A stretch of DNA of 64,000 bases from Gordonia alkaliphila (GCF_023017165.1 NZ_JALKBW010000001.1:2356001-2420000); one strand, 5' to 3'; positions 46,881 to 55,363 are shown, numbered from the stretch's first letter. Numbers and translations are program-made. Notes: generated by a model not told the origin, from the letters alone.

Positions 46881-47534
46881 CTAGCCGTAGCTGCTGTTGA
46901 TGAGCAGCTCGATGACGTAGCCGGGGCCCAGCTCGGGGTGCTGTGTCCAGCGGTGCAGGTAGGGGCGCATGAGTTCGCCGACCTCGTCGGCCGCGAGGAG
47001 CTTCTCGTCGAGGATGGTGGCGAGCACAGTTCCCAGGTGTGATCCGTCGACGCCGTTCGCGGCGGCGAGATCGGTGATGATGCGGCTCGGGGTGGACACA
47101 GGCAGTCCGTCGACCAGATCCCAGTCGCGCCCGGCCAGACCCGGGTCTCCCGCAACCTCCCACACGATCTTCGGCGTGCGCGGCAGTGGGTGCAGCGCCG
47201 TGAGAATGAGGTAATCGGTGGTGATCGTGCCCAGATTTCGGACCATCGCCGCCGACTGGTGGCTGACCACCGACTCGGGGCTGTGCCGCCGCTGCGTGAT
47301 CGGGGTGTGAAGATCGATGGACAACCATGCCGCTGCCCAGTCTTCGATGCGGAAGATGTCGACGTCTTCGACCACCCATAGCTCGTCGGGTGTCTTCCAC
47401 ACCTGCTCGCGGGCGGCTGCGGCCTCGAGTTGTTCGACGGCGACCCCGTAGCGCGCAGCCTGCTCGGTGCTGACGATGCCGAAGGTCTCTTTCGAGGCCT
47501 CGCGGAGGGCTGTCCAGTGTCGGTCGACGGTCAT
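46881..47534 (-). CDS. AbiEi-like type IV antitoxin-family protein, copy 1
   Basis: This 217-residue protein starts with a winged-helix-like region (ASKETFGIVSTEQAARYGVAVEQLEAAAAR, then VWKTPDELWVVEDV), as in AbiEi-family antitoxins. A central part contains DGLPVSTPSRIITDLAAANGVDGSHLG, typical of the AbiEi C-terminal nucleotidyltransferase-regulating domain. No AbiEii toxin gene is near. It is the downstream member of a tandem pair; the other copy starts 722 bases upstream. TAGCGT lies 6 bases before the ATG (47541-47546 on the minus strand), so a leaderless mRNA is likely. Confidence 0.78.
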   Translation of the reverse strand: MTVDRHWTALREASKETFGIVSTEQAARYGVAVEQLEAAAAREQVWKTPDELWVVEDVDIFRIEDWAAAWLSIDLHTPITQRRHSPESVVSHQSAAMVRNLGTITTDYLILTALHPLPRTPKIVWEVAGDPGLAGRDWDLVDGLPVSTPSRIITDLAAANGVDGSHLGTVLATILDEKLLAADEVGELMRPYLHRWTQHPELGPGYVIELLINSSYG

Positions 47535-47602
47535 GCGCCGACGCTATCGACCCGCGCCGAACCGCTGCGGCATATCGCGTGCGCCCGTCGGAGAGCCAGG
47601 CC

Positions 47603-48256
47603 CTATCCCCGGAAACTGGCGATGAGCAGGTCCATGACGTAGTGCGGACCTAGTTCAGGTTGGTGGCTCCAGAAGTGCAGGTACGGGCGCATGATTTCGG
47701 CAAGCTCGTCGGCAGTGAGGAGTTGTTCGGCGAGGATGTCATAGAGCACCGTGCCCAGATGCGAACCGTCGACACTGCGGGCGGCGGCCAGGTCGGCGAC
47801 GATCCGGGCGGGGGTGGCCACGGGAAGTCCGTCCACCAACTCCCAATCCACACCTTGCCGGCCCAGTGCACCGACCATCTGACGCACGATCGCCGGCACC
47901 CACGGCAGTGGCTGCGCCACGGTCAACATGAAGTCCCGTGTGGTGACGTCGCCGATACTGAGGATCATCGCCGCTGACTGGTGGCTGACGAACGACTCAG
48001 GGTTGGCGCGCCGCAGACTGATCGGGGTGTCCAGGTCGATGGCCAGCCATGCGGCCGCCCAGTCCTCGATGCGGAAGATGTCGACGTCTTCGACGATCCA
48101 CAGCTCGTCGGGCGTCTTCCACACCTCCCCGCGGGCTGCTGCGGCCTCGAGTTGCTCGACAGCGATGCCGTAGCGCGCCGATTGCTCGGTGCTGACGATG
48201 CCGAAGGTCTCTTTCGAGGCCTCACGGAGGGCTGTCCAGGGTCGATTGTTGATCAT
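47603..48256 (-). CDS. AbiEi-like type IV antitoxin-family protein, copy 2
   Basis: This 217-residue paralogue has the same length as copy 1. The first 95 residues differ at only a few places (shared: WTALREASKETFGIVSTEQ, then EQLEAAAAR, VWKTPDELW, VEDVDIFRIEDWAAAWL). The central part has diverged more (QPLPWVPAIVRQMVGALG against HPLPRTPKIVWEVAGDPG). Like copy 1 it has no toxin partner. TAGCGT again lies 6 bases before the ATG (48263-48268, minus strand), so the duplication carried the promoter. Confidence 0.78.
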   Translation of the reverse strand: MINNRPWTALREASKETFGIVSTEQSARYGIAVEQLEAAAARGEVWKTPDELWIVEDVDIFRIEDWAAAWLAIDLDTPISLRRANPESFVSHQSAAMILSIGDVTTRDFMLTVAQPLPWVPAIVRQMVGALGRQGVDWELVDGLPVATPARIVADLAAARSVDGSHLGTVLYDILAEQLLTADELAEIMRPYLHFWSHQPELGPHYVMDLLIASFRG

Positions 48257-48337
48257 GCGCCGACGCTATCGACCGTCACCGAACCATTGCGGCACACCGC
48301 GTGGCGGCCTCGAGGGCCCGGGCACTCGGTCGGTCGC

Positions 48338-48826
48338 CTACCACCGCTCGATGGTGTCTTCTTCCACCAAGGTGACCTGGCCGTCGTCTTCGGCGACAAG
48401 GAATTGGACCTTGCCGAATGGAGTGTTGACGTCTTCGATGAGGAGTTCGCCCTCGACGACGCGGTCCCGGTCGTCAACGCCGAGAGGGACGACTCCGGGA
48501 AGGCCGTTGTGCCGGCCGTCGAAGTTCCACAGTCGTGCGCGGACCCGGCCGTTGCTGCCAAGTCGTCGTGGGGTCACCGGATTGCCGTCGTCGTCGATTG
48601 CCCACTCGTAGCCGCAGCTGCTGCATGCTCGGTCGGCCATGACCTCGGGGAGACAGCACCCTCCGAACGACACCCATGCCGGGCTGTTCTCGTAGGTCGC
48701 CTGGGTGGGCATGCCCCAGAAGAAGTGGGTCACTTCGCCGCTTCCGCACTTCGGGCAGTTGCTGCGCGGCTCGTCGTAGGCGAAGGAGTCGGAGGACTTT
48801 GCGGTGGGATCCGGCGGCAACATCAT
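48338..48826 (-). CDS. Hypothetical zinc-ribbon protein
   Basis: I do not recognise this 162-residue protein by name. Two CxxC knuckles, NCPKCGSGEVTHFFWG (about residues 23-38) and RACSSCGYEW (about 66-75), form a split zinc ribbon. An extra Cys pair lies in GGCCLPEVM. The C-terminal half is predicted beta-strand (VVEGELLIEDVNTPFGKVQFL, GQVTLVEEDTIERW). Possibly a nucleic-acid or protein adaptor. It is monocistronic, upstream of the AbiEi-like pair on the same strand. Confidence 0.68.
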   Translation of the reverse strand: MMLPPDPTAKSSDSFAYDEPRSNCPKCGSGEVTHFFWGMPTQATYENSPAWVSFGGCCLPEVMADRACSSCGYEWAIDDDGNPVTPRRLGSNGRVRARLWNFDGRHNGLPGVVPLGVDDRDRVVEGELLIEDVNTPFGKVQFLVAEDDGQVTLVEEDTIERW

Positions 48827-48889
48827 GCGAGCAGTGTGTCACCTGCCTACGACAATTCTGGGCTACCTCCCTGTAGTGAAAACGAGAAC

Positions 48890-49093
48890 CTATCCGCAGG
48901 TCAGGTCCATGCGGACCGCCTCGGCAATGGTCGGGTGCAGTGCCACTCGCTTCTCGACGCGGTCCGTAGTGAGCTCGTCGTCGACCACCTTTGCGCCCAT
49001 CACGATGTCGAACCAGGAGGCTCGGTCGTTGACGAGGCGATACATCTTCTCGTCATGGGTTCCGGCGAGGTAGGGCTCGTAGACGATGATCCT
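48890..49093 (-). pseudogene. C-terminal remnant of a SNF2-type helicase
   Basis: The last 68 or so codons read RIIVYEPYLAGTHDEKM, then YRLVNDRASWFDIVMGAK and a tail to MDLTCG. HDEKMYRLVNDRASWFDIVMG is the characteristic end of SNF2/DEAD-like helicases found in restriction and DISARM-like loci. Upstream on the minus strand the homology stops abruptly at about 49093, where an IS remnant begins. The rest of the helicase is missing from the window, so this is a truncated stump. Confidence 0.72.
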
Positions 49094-49116
49094 TGCCGAT
49101 CTGCTCCGCGAGCGCA

Positions 49117-49205
49117 CCGCAACCTCGACTACTCCATCTTGCGGTCCCTACTGCACTGCGACCAGCTCGCCGATGGACTCATCGCAATCTGAAATTGGAA
49201 GCACC
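49117..49205 (+). mobile_element. Degenerate 3' end of an ISL3-family element
   Basis: The 89 bases match, with many substitutions, the transposase 3' end and right tip of the ISL3 element at 52120-55055. The translation RNLDYSILRSLLHCDQLADG parallels RNLDHYILRSLLHSGQLAER, and GAAATTGGAAGCACC parallels the tip GAAATACGAAGAGCC. It directly abuts the helicase stump, so this older insertion probably truncated that gene. Confidence 0.82.
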
Positions 49206-49286
49206 ATCAATCCGCCCCCAGCTCGCGCCCGTTCCTTGTGCGAACCTGCATAATACGCACACAGCCACGTGGGAAGGCATCGCCAA

Positions 49287-50906
49287 ATGCAGCTCTTGTA
49301 CGTTGTCGATCTCGATGTTGAAGGGGACAGTGCATTCGATCGTGTCATCGCACACCTAGCGCGGTGGCTGGGAAGCGCCGAAGTGCACCTCGCCCCAGAG
49401 GATCTCTTGACAAGCGGTGCTAGCGCGCTCGTGCCCGCTCGGACTCCCCATGGGCAATTCGCTCGCCATGGCGAGTGGGAAGTCGTGGAGGTTGTAGGTC
49501 ACCGTGCGCTGAAGTTCGTTGTGTCGCAGGCGGCTGGTACTGACCTCGAGGTTACGACTCGGATCACAGTCACAGAGATCGATGGCGCTATACACTTCCG
49601 TGTCGGTATCGGGCGTGAGACGACACGCCAGAACCTGGTGCCGGTCGGTGCGACCGATATCTACCAGCCTGGCATTCTGCGACTTCTTGATGAGGATGAG
49701 CATCTCACCCTTCGAGCCAGAGGTCAGCTTGTCAATCGACGCTATATCCCAGTGAAGACGGTGGGAGAGGCTCAAGCTGTCGCCGAGGTCCTCTCCGGTG
49801 AGGAACGGCTGCCGCTGGCTCTCATTCATGTGAGGTCGAAGGAGACATGGGATTTGGCGGGCGAACTCGCCAGGAAGCTGCTGGGGCTCGTCCGCACGGT
49901 GACAGTCAACTTCGAGACAGCGAGCGTCATCGCCGGGGCACACGCGGACGCTCGGGTTCCTTTCGGCGGGCTCGCTATCGTCTGGCCCGGTCTGAAAGCT
50001 CCGTCGTTGACCGTGTCGGCGGAGCAACTAGCTGACCTCGGGGCTAATAGCGTTCGTCAAAATCTCATGCAACGGCTCGGTGTGCTCGCGGCGCTCGGCA
50101 ACGGCGAGGACACAGCGTGGCGTCGAGTTCGGGCTGCCGCCGATAGTGCGCGGATCGCAGAGCTTGCTGCCCAGGCGGCTAGTGCCCGTGAGGGCGGCGA
50201 TACGGAAGGTGAGATCGCTGCGCTGAAGGAGCAGGTCGACGCGTTACAGGCCACCAACGTCGAGTTCGAAGATGTCCTTGAAGGCATGATGCAGGAAGCT
50301 GCAGCGAGTCGCGACCGCGTGCGGACGTTGGAATCTGAACGAGACCGGGCGCGCGAGGAAGCGCAGATGTGGCAGGACTCGTACAGGAACCTCTCTGCAG
50401 GTAAGTCTGTGGAACCCGCTGAACCGATGGACGTCTGGGCCGCGATCCCAGATCTCGTTCCGCGCACAGCCCCTGAAGCGACGTTCCTCGCGATTTCCGA
50501 TGCGGCATCGGAACGAATCGTGTTCACTGACCGGGCGCACAAGTCGTGGTCGGACATCGATTATCCGGAACCGGATGACATGACCGCGCAGCTCATAGCG
50601 CTCGCACGGGCAGCGGTCGAGCTCTACGACGGCGAGGTGGGGAGCATTCCCCATCTCGACGCGTGGTTCAAGGAGCGCCACGGTCTGAGCATTGCGCTGA
50701 CTGATCAGACGATCACCAAGTTCAGGAGGAAGGAGATGCGCTGGCTCAACAGCTTCGAGTTCGAAGGCGAAGTTCTCAACGCTACTCCGCATGTCAAGGT
50801 GAACGATGCCGTCAGTTTCAACGAGTGCGGACGTATTCATTTCGCGCTCGAAACAGAGAAGCACCGACTCGTCGTCCAGCATGTCGGGATCAAGACCTAC
50901 AAGTAG
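49287..50906 (+). CDS. Unrecognised coiled-coil protein
   Basis: I cannot name this 539-residue protein. An N-terminal alpha/beta domain of about 270 residues (LLYVVDLDVEGDSAFDRVI start; WEVVEVVGHRALKFVVSQ; LPLALIHVRSKETWDL) is followed by a coiled coil at about 280-375 (EIAALKEQVDALQATNVEFE, SRDRVRTLESERDRAREEA). A C-terminal domain ends GRIHFALETEKHRLVVQHVG, a strand pair also seen at the end of some small RelE-like effectors (weak resemblance). The ATG at 49287 has GGAAGG 10 bases upstream. Codon use is less G+C-biased than the neighbours, suggesting acquisition by transfer. It is isolated between an IS remnant and the IS cluster; a defence role is plausible but unproved. Confidence 0.72.
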   Translation: MQLLYVVDLDVEGDSAFDRVIAHLARWLGSAEVHLAPEDLLTSGASALVPARTPHGQFARHGEWEVVEVVGHRALKFVVSQAAGTDLEVTTRITVTEIDGAIHFRVGIGRETTRQNLVPVGATDIYQPGILRLLDEDEHLTLRARGQLVNRRYIPVKTVGEAQAVAEVLSGEERLPLALIHVRSKETWDLAGELARKLLGLVRTVTVNFETASVIAGAHADARVPFGGLAIVWPGLKAPSLTVSAEQLADLGANSVRQNLMQRLGVLAALGNGEDTAWRRVRAAADSARIAELAAQAASAREGGDTEGEIAALKEQVDALQATNVEFEDVLEGMMQEAAASRDRVRTLESERDRAREEAQMWQDSYRNLSAGKSVEPAEPMDVWAAIPDLVPRTAPEATFLAISDAASERIVFTDRAHKSWSDIDYPEPDDMTAQLIALARAAVELYDGEVGSIPHLDAWFKERHGLSIALTDQTITKFRRKEMRWLNSFEFEGEVLNATPHVKVNDAVSFNECGRIHFALETEKHRLVVQHVGIKTYK

Positions 50907-51003
50907 AGCGCCAGCCGGTGAGAGCTCCATTCACAGTCATGGCGCACAATTGCGATCGTGTTTTCGTGGTGCGGCAGGGCCCCATAGGGCGCTGGCAAAG
51001 AGG

Positions 51004-52118
51004 GGCGGTGTCATAGCGTCGTAGCAACACTGCAGGCCACCAGGGGTTGCAGGTAGCACGACGGGAGACCCGGGTGGGGCTTGGACGGATGATGCTGACG
51101 GTGGCGGATCGAACGGAGATCGCCGTCGGCAGACGGGCGGGGATGACGGTCACCGCGATCGCCGAGCAGATCGGCCGGGACAAGTCGATCGTGTCGCGAG
51201 AGATCAAACGCAACGCCACCAATGCCGGCACCTATCGCGTCATACACGCCGACAAGCAAGCGAAGGCACGACGAGCCCGCCCACAGACCAGAACGATCGA
51301 CACCGACTCGGTACTCGCCGAACGAGTACGATCCGACCTGCGCGCATCGCGGACACCCAGACAGATCGCTGGCCGATTGAAACTCGAGTCCGAAGACTCC
51401 ACAGTGGACCCCATGACGGGATCACCGAACGCCCACGGACGCCGCATTTCACACGAATCGATCTATCGGTGGATCTACGCTCTCCCGAAGGGAGAGTTGG
51501 CTGCTCAGGGCATCCTGCTGCAGTCCAAACGCACCGTGCGCACACCGAGGAAGTCGGCCGGTGAGCGATCAGCGCGGATCGTGGGCATGGTCAGTATCGA
51601 TGACCGCCCCGAGACAGCATCTGATCGGCGGGTGCCGGGCTGGTGGGAGGGGGATCTGATCGTCGGGAAGGCCGGCCAGTCCGCGGCGGTAACACTGGTG
51701 GAACGCACGAGCCGGTACACGCTGATCCTGGGTCTGCCAGACGGGAAGAAAGCGTCGGGTGTTGCCGATGTGCTGATCGATCACCTGCGGGGACTACCGC
51801 AGTTCATGCGGAAAGGGCTGACGTGGGATCAAGGCACTGAGATGGCTGAGCATGCCAGCGTCACCGTCGCCGCCGACCTGCCGATCTACTTCGCTCATCC
51901 CCGCTCACCATGGGAACGACCTACCAACGAGAACACCAACGGCCTGATCCGCGAGTACCTGCCCAAGGGCACCGAGATCCCGTCCGACCAGCTCTACCTG
52001 GAAGCGATCGCCCGCGAGCTCAATGAGCGGCCACGCCAATGCCTGGGCTTCTACACCCCGAGGGAAGCCTTCGAACGCCTACTCAAAGACAACGTTGCTT
52101 CCACGATTTGACACCGCC
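51004..52118 (+). mobile_element. IS30-family insertion sequence with 3-bp target duplication
   Basis: The ends match over about 25 bases as an imperfect inverted repeat starting GGCGGTGTCA (left 51004-51028, right 52094-52118). AGG flanks both sides (51001-51003 and 52119-52121), the 2-3 bp duplication expected for IS30. The element landed exactly at the left tip of the ISL3-A element, whose terminal GG is part of the right AGG. Confidence 0.9.
51047..52111 (+). CDS. IS30-family transposase
   Basis: This DDE transposase has up to 354 residues. The N-terminal HTH is GMTVTAIAEQIGRDKSIVSREIKRN, a second DNA-binding region follows, and the catalytic core contains WWEGDLIVGK (first Asp), TWDQGTEM (second Asp) and PWERPTNENTNGLIREYLPKG (Glu). 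It appears full length. The start is uncertain: TTG at 51047, GTG at 51074 or ATG at 51089 are all in frame without a clear ribosome-binding site. Confidence 0.92.
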   Translation: MQVARRETRVGLGRMMLTVADRTEIAVGRRAGMTVTAIAEQIGRDKSIVSREIKRNATNAGTYRVIHADKQAKARRARPQTRTIDTDSVLAERVRSDLRASRTPRQIAGRLKLESEDSTVDPMTGSPNAHGRRISHESIYRWIYALPKGELAAQGILLQSKRTVRTPRKSAGERSARIVGMVSIDDRPETASDRRVPGWWEGDLIVGKAGQSAAVTLVERTSRYTLILGLPDGKKASGVADVLIDHLRGLPQFMRKGLTWDQGTEMAEHASVTVAADLPIYFAHPRSPWERPTNENTNGLIREYLPKGTEIPSDQLYLEAIARELNERPRQCLGFYTPREAFERLLKDNVASTI

Positions 52119-52446
52119 AGGCTCTTCGGATCTAAGAGTGCGTAGGTGAGGTTCGGGACGAGCGCGGGCGACCACAAGATGTAGGCGGGCCCTGGGTGTG
52201 ATCATGGAAGTTCCTCAACAACCCCGACGCACACCACAGGACCCATGGCTGAGCTTACTTCCGATGTTGCCGACACGATCTGCCGAACCGTCGAGTTGGG
52301 CGTGACGATCACCGGTGCGGCCGTCGGCGCCGATGACCGGACCCACATTTTCTGCGAGGTCCTCGACCCCGATCGACGCTGCCCGGACTGCAATATGGCA
52401 GGTCAACCACGCGATCGGGTCGTACGGGTCCTGACCGACACGCCCG

Positions 52447-53921
52447 GGTGAGTCCCCTGGAGTGGTGGGGTTTGGTGGCTCGCTGAGGGCGGTGGACACG
52501 CCGGAGAGCTTGGTGTCGCCGTTGGGGTGGGCCATCGCGTGATGATCAGTGAGTTACCTCACAAGTGACTCAACTGAAAGGCAATCACGCGATGACCCAC
52601 GACCATTCTGCCCTGCTCGAGCAACTGACTGAACTCGGCACACTCCGATCCGACGAACTCGGTCTTGCCGGAGTGCTCCCGGAGATCCTGCGGGCTGGCT
52701 TGCAGGCCCTGATCGAGGCCGAGGCGACAGCGGCGATCGGCGCCGGCCGTTACGAGCGCTCGGCGGACCGAACGACGGTCCGAAACGGGCATCGACCCAA
52801 GACGATCTCAACGCCGGCCGGTGATGTGCGGGTGAAGATTCCCAAGCTGCGGGCTGGGTCGTTCTTCCCGGTCCTGCTGGAACGACGCCGCCGGATCGAC
52901 AAGGCCCTCTACGCGGTGATCATGGAGGCCTACGTGCAGGGTATCTCGACCCGCAGTGTCGACGATCTGGTGCGGGCCATGGGCGTGGACTCCGGGGTCT
53001 CCAAGAGTGAGGTATCCCGGATCTGTGCAGGTCTCGACGCTGAGATCGCCGAGTTCCGGGAGCGTTCACTGACCCACACCGAGTTCCCGTATGTGTTCTG
53101 CGACGCCACGTTCTGCAAGGTCCGTGTCGGCGCGCACGTGGTCTCCCAGGCGCTGATAGTGGCTACCGGTGTGTCGATCACCGGCACCCGCGAGGTCCTG
53201 GGTACCGCTGTCGGGCAGAGCGAATCGTACGAGTTCTGGCGCGAGTTCCTGGCAAGCCTGAAGGCCCGTGGGCTGCACGGGGTGCATCTGGTCATCTCTG
53301 ACGCCCATGCAGGATTGAAAACCGCTGTGGCACAACAGTTTACGGGTGCCACGTGGCAACGGTGCCGCGTCCATTTCATGAGGAACCTGCACGGAGCGGT
53401 CGCGGCGAAACAGCAGCCCGTCGTTACCGCCGGAGTGCGGACTATCTTCGCTCACACCGAAGCGAAAGATGTTGCCGCGCAATGGGATCAAGTCGCCAAC
53501 ACCTTCGACGGGCCGTTCCCCAAGGCGGCAGCGATGATGCGGGACGCGAAAACCGACGTGCTGGCATTCTCAGCGTTCCCGAAGCCGCACTGGCAGAAAA
53601 TCTGGTCGAACAACCCGATCGAGCGACTGAACAAGGAAATCAAACGACGCGCCGACGTCGTAGAGATCTTCCCGAACCCCGCCGCGTTCCTCCGACTCGC
53701 GACCGCCGTCGTGATCGACGCACACGACGAATGGCAAGTCACCCGCAGATACATGTCCGAGGTCTCCATGGACGAGCTACGCGAGGTCCTCGCCGAGAAG
53801 GACAAGGCCGCCGCACTCCTGGACGCGCAAGCCCACATCGCATAGCGTTCACAACGACTCGTTGATCAGAACGCGTGACTCTACGCCCGATCCGAAGTCC
53901 ACCACCCCAAGGGGCACTATC
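52447..53921 (+). mobile_element. IS256-family insertion sequence nested in ISL3 copy A
   Basis: This 1475-bp element has the left end GGTGAGTCCCCTGGAGTGGT and the right end, complemented, GATAGTGCCCCTTGGGGTGG, a diverged inverted repeat. It is flanked by the 9-bp direct repeat ACACGCCCG (52438-52446 and 53922-53930), the 8-9 bp duplication typical of IS256. Confidence 0.9.
52565..53845 (+). CDS. IS256-family transposase
   Basis: This 426-residue mutator-type transposase appears intact. Catalytic Asp lies in YVFCDATFCKVR, the second in HLVISDAHAGLKTA, followed by WQRCRVHFMRN (the IS256 C/H signature), and the Glu in NPIERLNKEIKRRADVV. GTG at 52565 or ATG at 52592 may start it. It is probably still able to move its element. 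Confidence 0.93.
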   Translation: MTQLKGNHAMTHDHSALLEQLTELGTLRSDELGLAGVLPEILRAGLQALIEAEATAAIGAGRYERSADRTTVRNGHRPKTISTPAGDVRVKIPKLRAGSFFPVLLERRRRIDKALYAVIMEAYVQGISTRSVDDLVRAMGVDSGVSKSEVSRICAGLDAEIAEFRERSLTHTEFPYVFCDATFCKVRVGAHVVSQALIVATGVSITGTREVLGTAVGQSESYEFWREFLASLKARGLHGVHLVISDAHAGLKTAVAQQFTGATWQRCRVHFMRNLHGAVAAKQQPVVTAGVRTIFAHTEAKDVAAQWDQVANTFDGPFPKAAAMMRDAKTDVLAFSAFPKPHWQKIWSNNPIERLNKEIKRRADVVEIFPNPAAFLRLATAVVIDAHDEWQVTRRYMSEVSMDELREVLAEKDKAAALLDAQAHIA

Positions 53922-55063
53922 ACACGCCCGCCGCCGGCTATCCAGTCCTCCTGCACGTGGCGGTTCCGCGGTTCGTCTGCCACACCAGCGACTGCTCCAG
54001 GTCGGTCTTCCGCGCGAGGATCGACCACATCGCCCGACCGCGAGCAGTGGTCACGACCAGGACCGAACGCTGGATTTTGCAGCGCATCGTGGTCGACAAG
54101 ATGAGCGTGGCCGCCGTGGCCGCGAACCTCGCGATCTCGTGGAGCACGGTCAACCAGATCGCTACAGACGCCGCTCGCGCCTTGGTCTACGACGGCGACC
54201 ACCTCGACGGGGTCCGCTGCCTCGGTGTGGACGAGCACAAGTGGAAACATGTTCGCGGACAAGGGGAACCGAGTTTCGTCACGGTCCTGATCGACCTGAC
54301 TCCGGTCATCGACGGGACCGGCCCGGCACGGCTGCTCGACATGATCGGCGGACGATCCAAACAGGTCCTCAAGCAGTGGATGCAGGCGCGAGACCAACGG
54401 TTCCGGGATCGGATCAAGGTCGTGGCGATGGACGGATTCACCGGCTACAAGAGCGCCACCACCGAAGAACTCCCCACCGCTCGGGTGGTGATGGATCCGT
54501 TCCACGTCGTGCATCTGGCCGCGACGAAATTGGACCGGTGCCGGCAACGGATCCAGCAGCAGGTGTGTGGGCACCGGGGCCGTAAAGACGACCCGCTCTA
54601 CAAGATCCGCCGGATCCTGCATACCCGCACCGAACTCCTCACCGACAAGCAGAAGATCCGACTGTTCGAGTCGTTGACCAGCCACGACGCACACGCCGCC
54701 GTGGAGATCACCTATCAGGTGTATCAGCAGCTCATCGCCGCCTACGAACACCGACACCGCCGCGAGGGCAAGAAACTCATGTACAAGATCCTGCGACGGA
54801 TCCGCACCGGACTACCCGCCGGCCTGACCGAGCTCGCTCAACTCGGACGAAGCCTATGGAACAGGCGCGCCGACATCCTCGCCTACTTCGACACCGGCGT
54901 CTCCAACGGACCCGTCGAAGCCATCAACGGACGCCTCGAACACCTCCGCGGAATCGCCCAGGGCTTCCGCAACCTCGACCACTACATCTTGCGGTCCCTA
55001 CTGCATTCCGGTCAGCTCGCCGAAAGGGTCAACGCACTCTGAAATACGAAGAGCCGGCAAAGG

Positions 55064-55363
55064 CTGGTGGCAAGCTGGGCTCCTGGTCGGCGACCACGTG
55101 GTAGAACCACTTCGCGATGTCGGACCATGAGGTGGGTGTGGCTGAAGAAGTAATCGCTCATCTTCGCGTGGGCACCTTGGTTGTCGGCCACCGTGCGGGC
55201 CACGGCGAACTCGAAGTCCGGTGACTCGGTGAACTGCTGGCGGCAGCGATGATGCGGACGCCAAAACCGGCGTGCTGGCAATGGCTGGCCGGAAGAAGCA
55301 TTCCGCGGAGGACGTCGTCCGCAAGCTGCGCCGCGCAGACGAACTTGCTGACGCGGGTAAACC
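55064..55363. other. Mosaic of gene and IS scraps between the two ISL3 copies
   Basis: About 55064-55235, read on the minus strand, looks like the 3' part of an unknown gene (SPDFEFAVARTVADNQGAH, then after a frame change SDIAKWFYHVVADQEPS). Joined across the ISL3-A site it continues to a stop at about 50954-50956. At 55239-55280 a 42-base piece resembles the IS256 transposase at about 53525-53567. From 55281 an IS3-type orfA begins and is cut at 55363 by ISL3 copy B. Confidence 0.6.
55281..55363 (+). pseudogene. IS3-family orfA, N-terminal fragment
   Basis: ATG then AGRKKHSAEDVVRKLRRADE: the typical opening of IS3-family OrfA transposase subunits. After 27 codons it is cut by the left tip of ISL3 copy B. 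The remainder was not found on the far side. Confidence 0.72.

Larger units (their letters stand above)
46881..48282 (-). repeat. Tandem gene duplication, unit about 722 bp
   Basis: Two direct copies of an AbiEi-like gene lie head to tail with equivalent points 722 bases apart. Similarity includes about 25 bases upstream of each start (GGTCGATAGCGTCGGCGCAT in copy 1 on the minus strand, nearly the same in copy 2). The 68 bases between copies look like the second promoter. Confidence 0.8.
52245..55042 (+). pseudogene. ISL3-family transposase, copy A, split by IS256 insertion
   Basis: The first 67 codons (MAELTSDVADTICRTVELG, with zinc-finger-like RRCPDCNMAG) run to 52446. The rest resumes at 53931 with AAGYPVLLHVAVPRFVCHTSDC and ends LLHSGQLAERVNAL at 55042. 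Joining 52446 to 53931 gives an uninterrupted 437-residue ISL3 transposase (DDE residues in LGVDEHKWKH, VVAMDGFTGYKS, NGPVEAINGRLEHLRGIAQG). The gene was therefore intact when IS256 entered. Confidence 0.92.
52120..55055 (+). mobile_element. ISL3-family element, copy A, interrupted by an IS256-family element
   Basis: The left tip GGCTCTTCGGATCTAAGAGT and the right tip (complement of 55034-55055, GGCTCTTCGTATTTCAGAGT) form an imperfect inverted repeat. The flanks GGCAAAGA (50994-51001, before the later IS30) and GGCAAAGG (55056-55063) are the 8-bp target duplication with one change. Without the nested IS256 element and one 9-bp duplication it is 1452 bp long. Confidence 0.9.

Noticed and set aside
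46568..47534. Toxin-antitoxin pair made of the HTH protein and AbiEi-like copy 1
   Set aside because: The genes are convergent, and both look like DNA-binding or antitoxin-type proteins, so neither is a plausible toxin for the other.
47981..49192. 403-codon plus-strand frame ending in ISL3-like RNLDYSILRSLL
   Set aside because: Most of it is antisense to the AbiEi-like and zinc-ribbon genes. Only its last 25 codons are real homology, and those belong to the IS remnant already listed.
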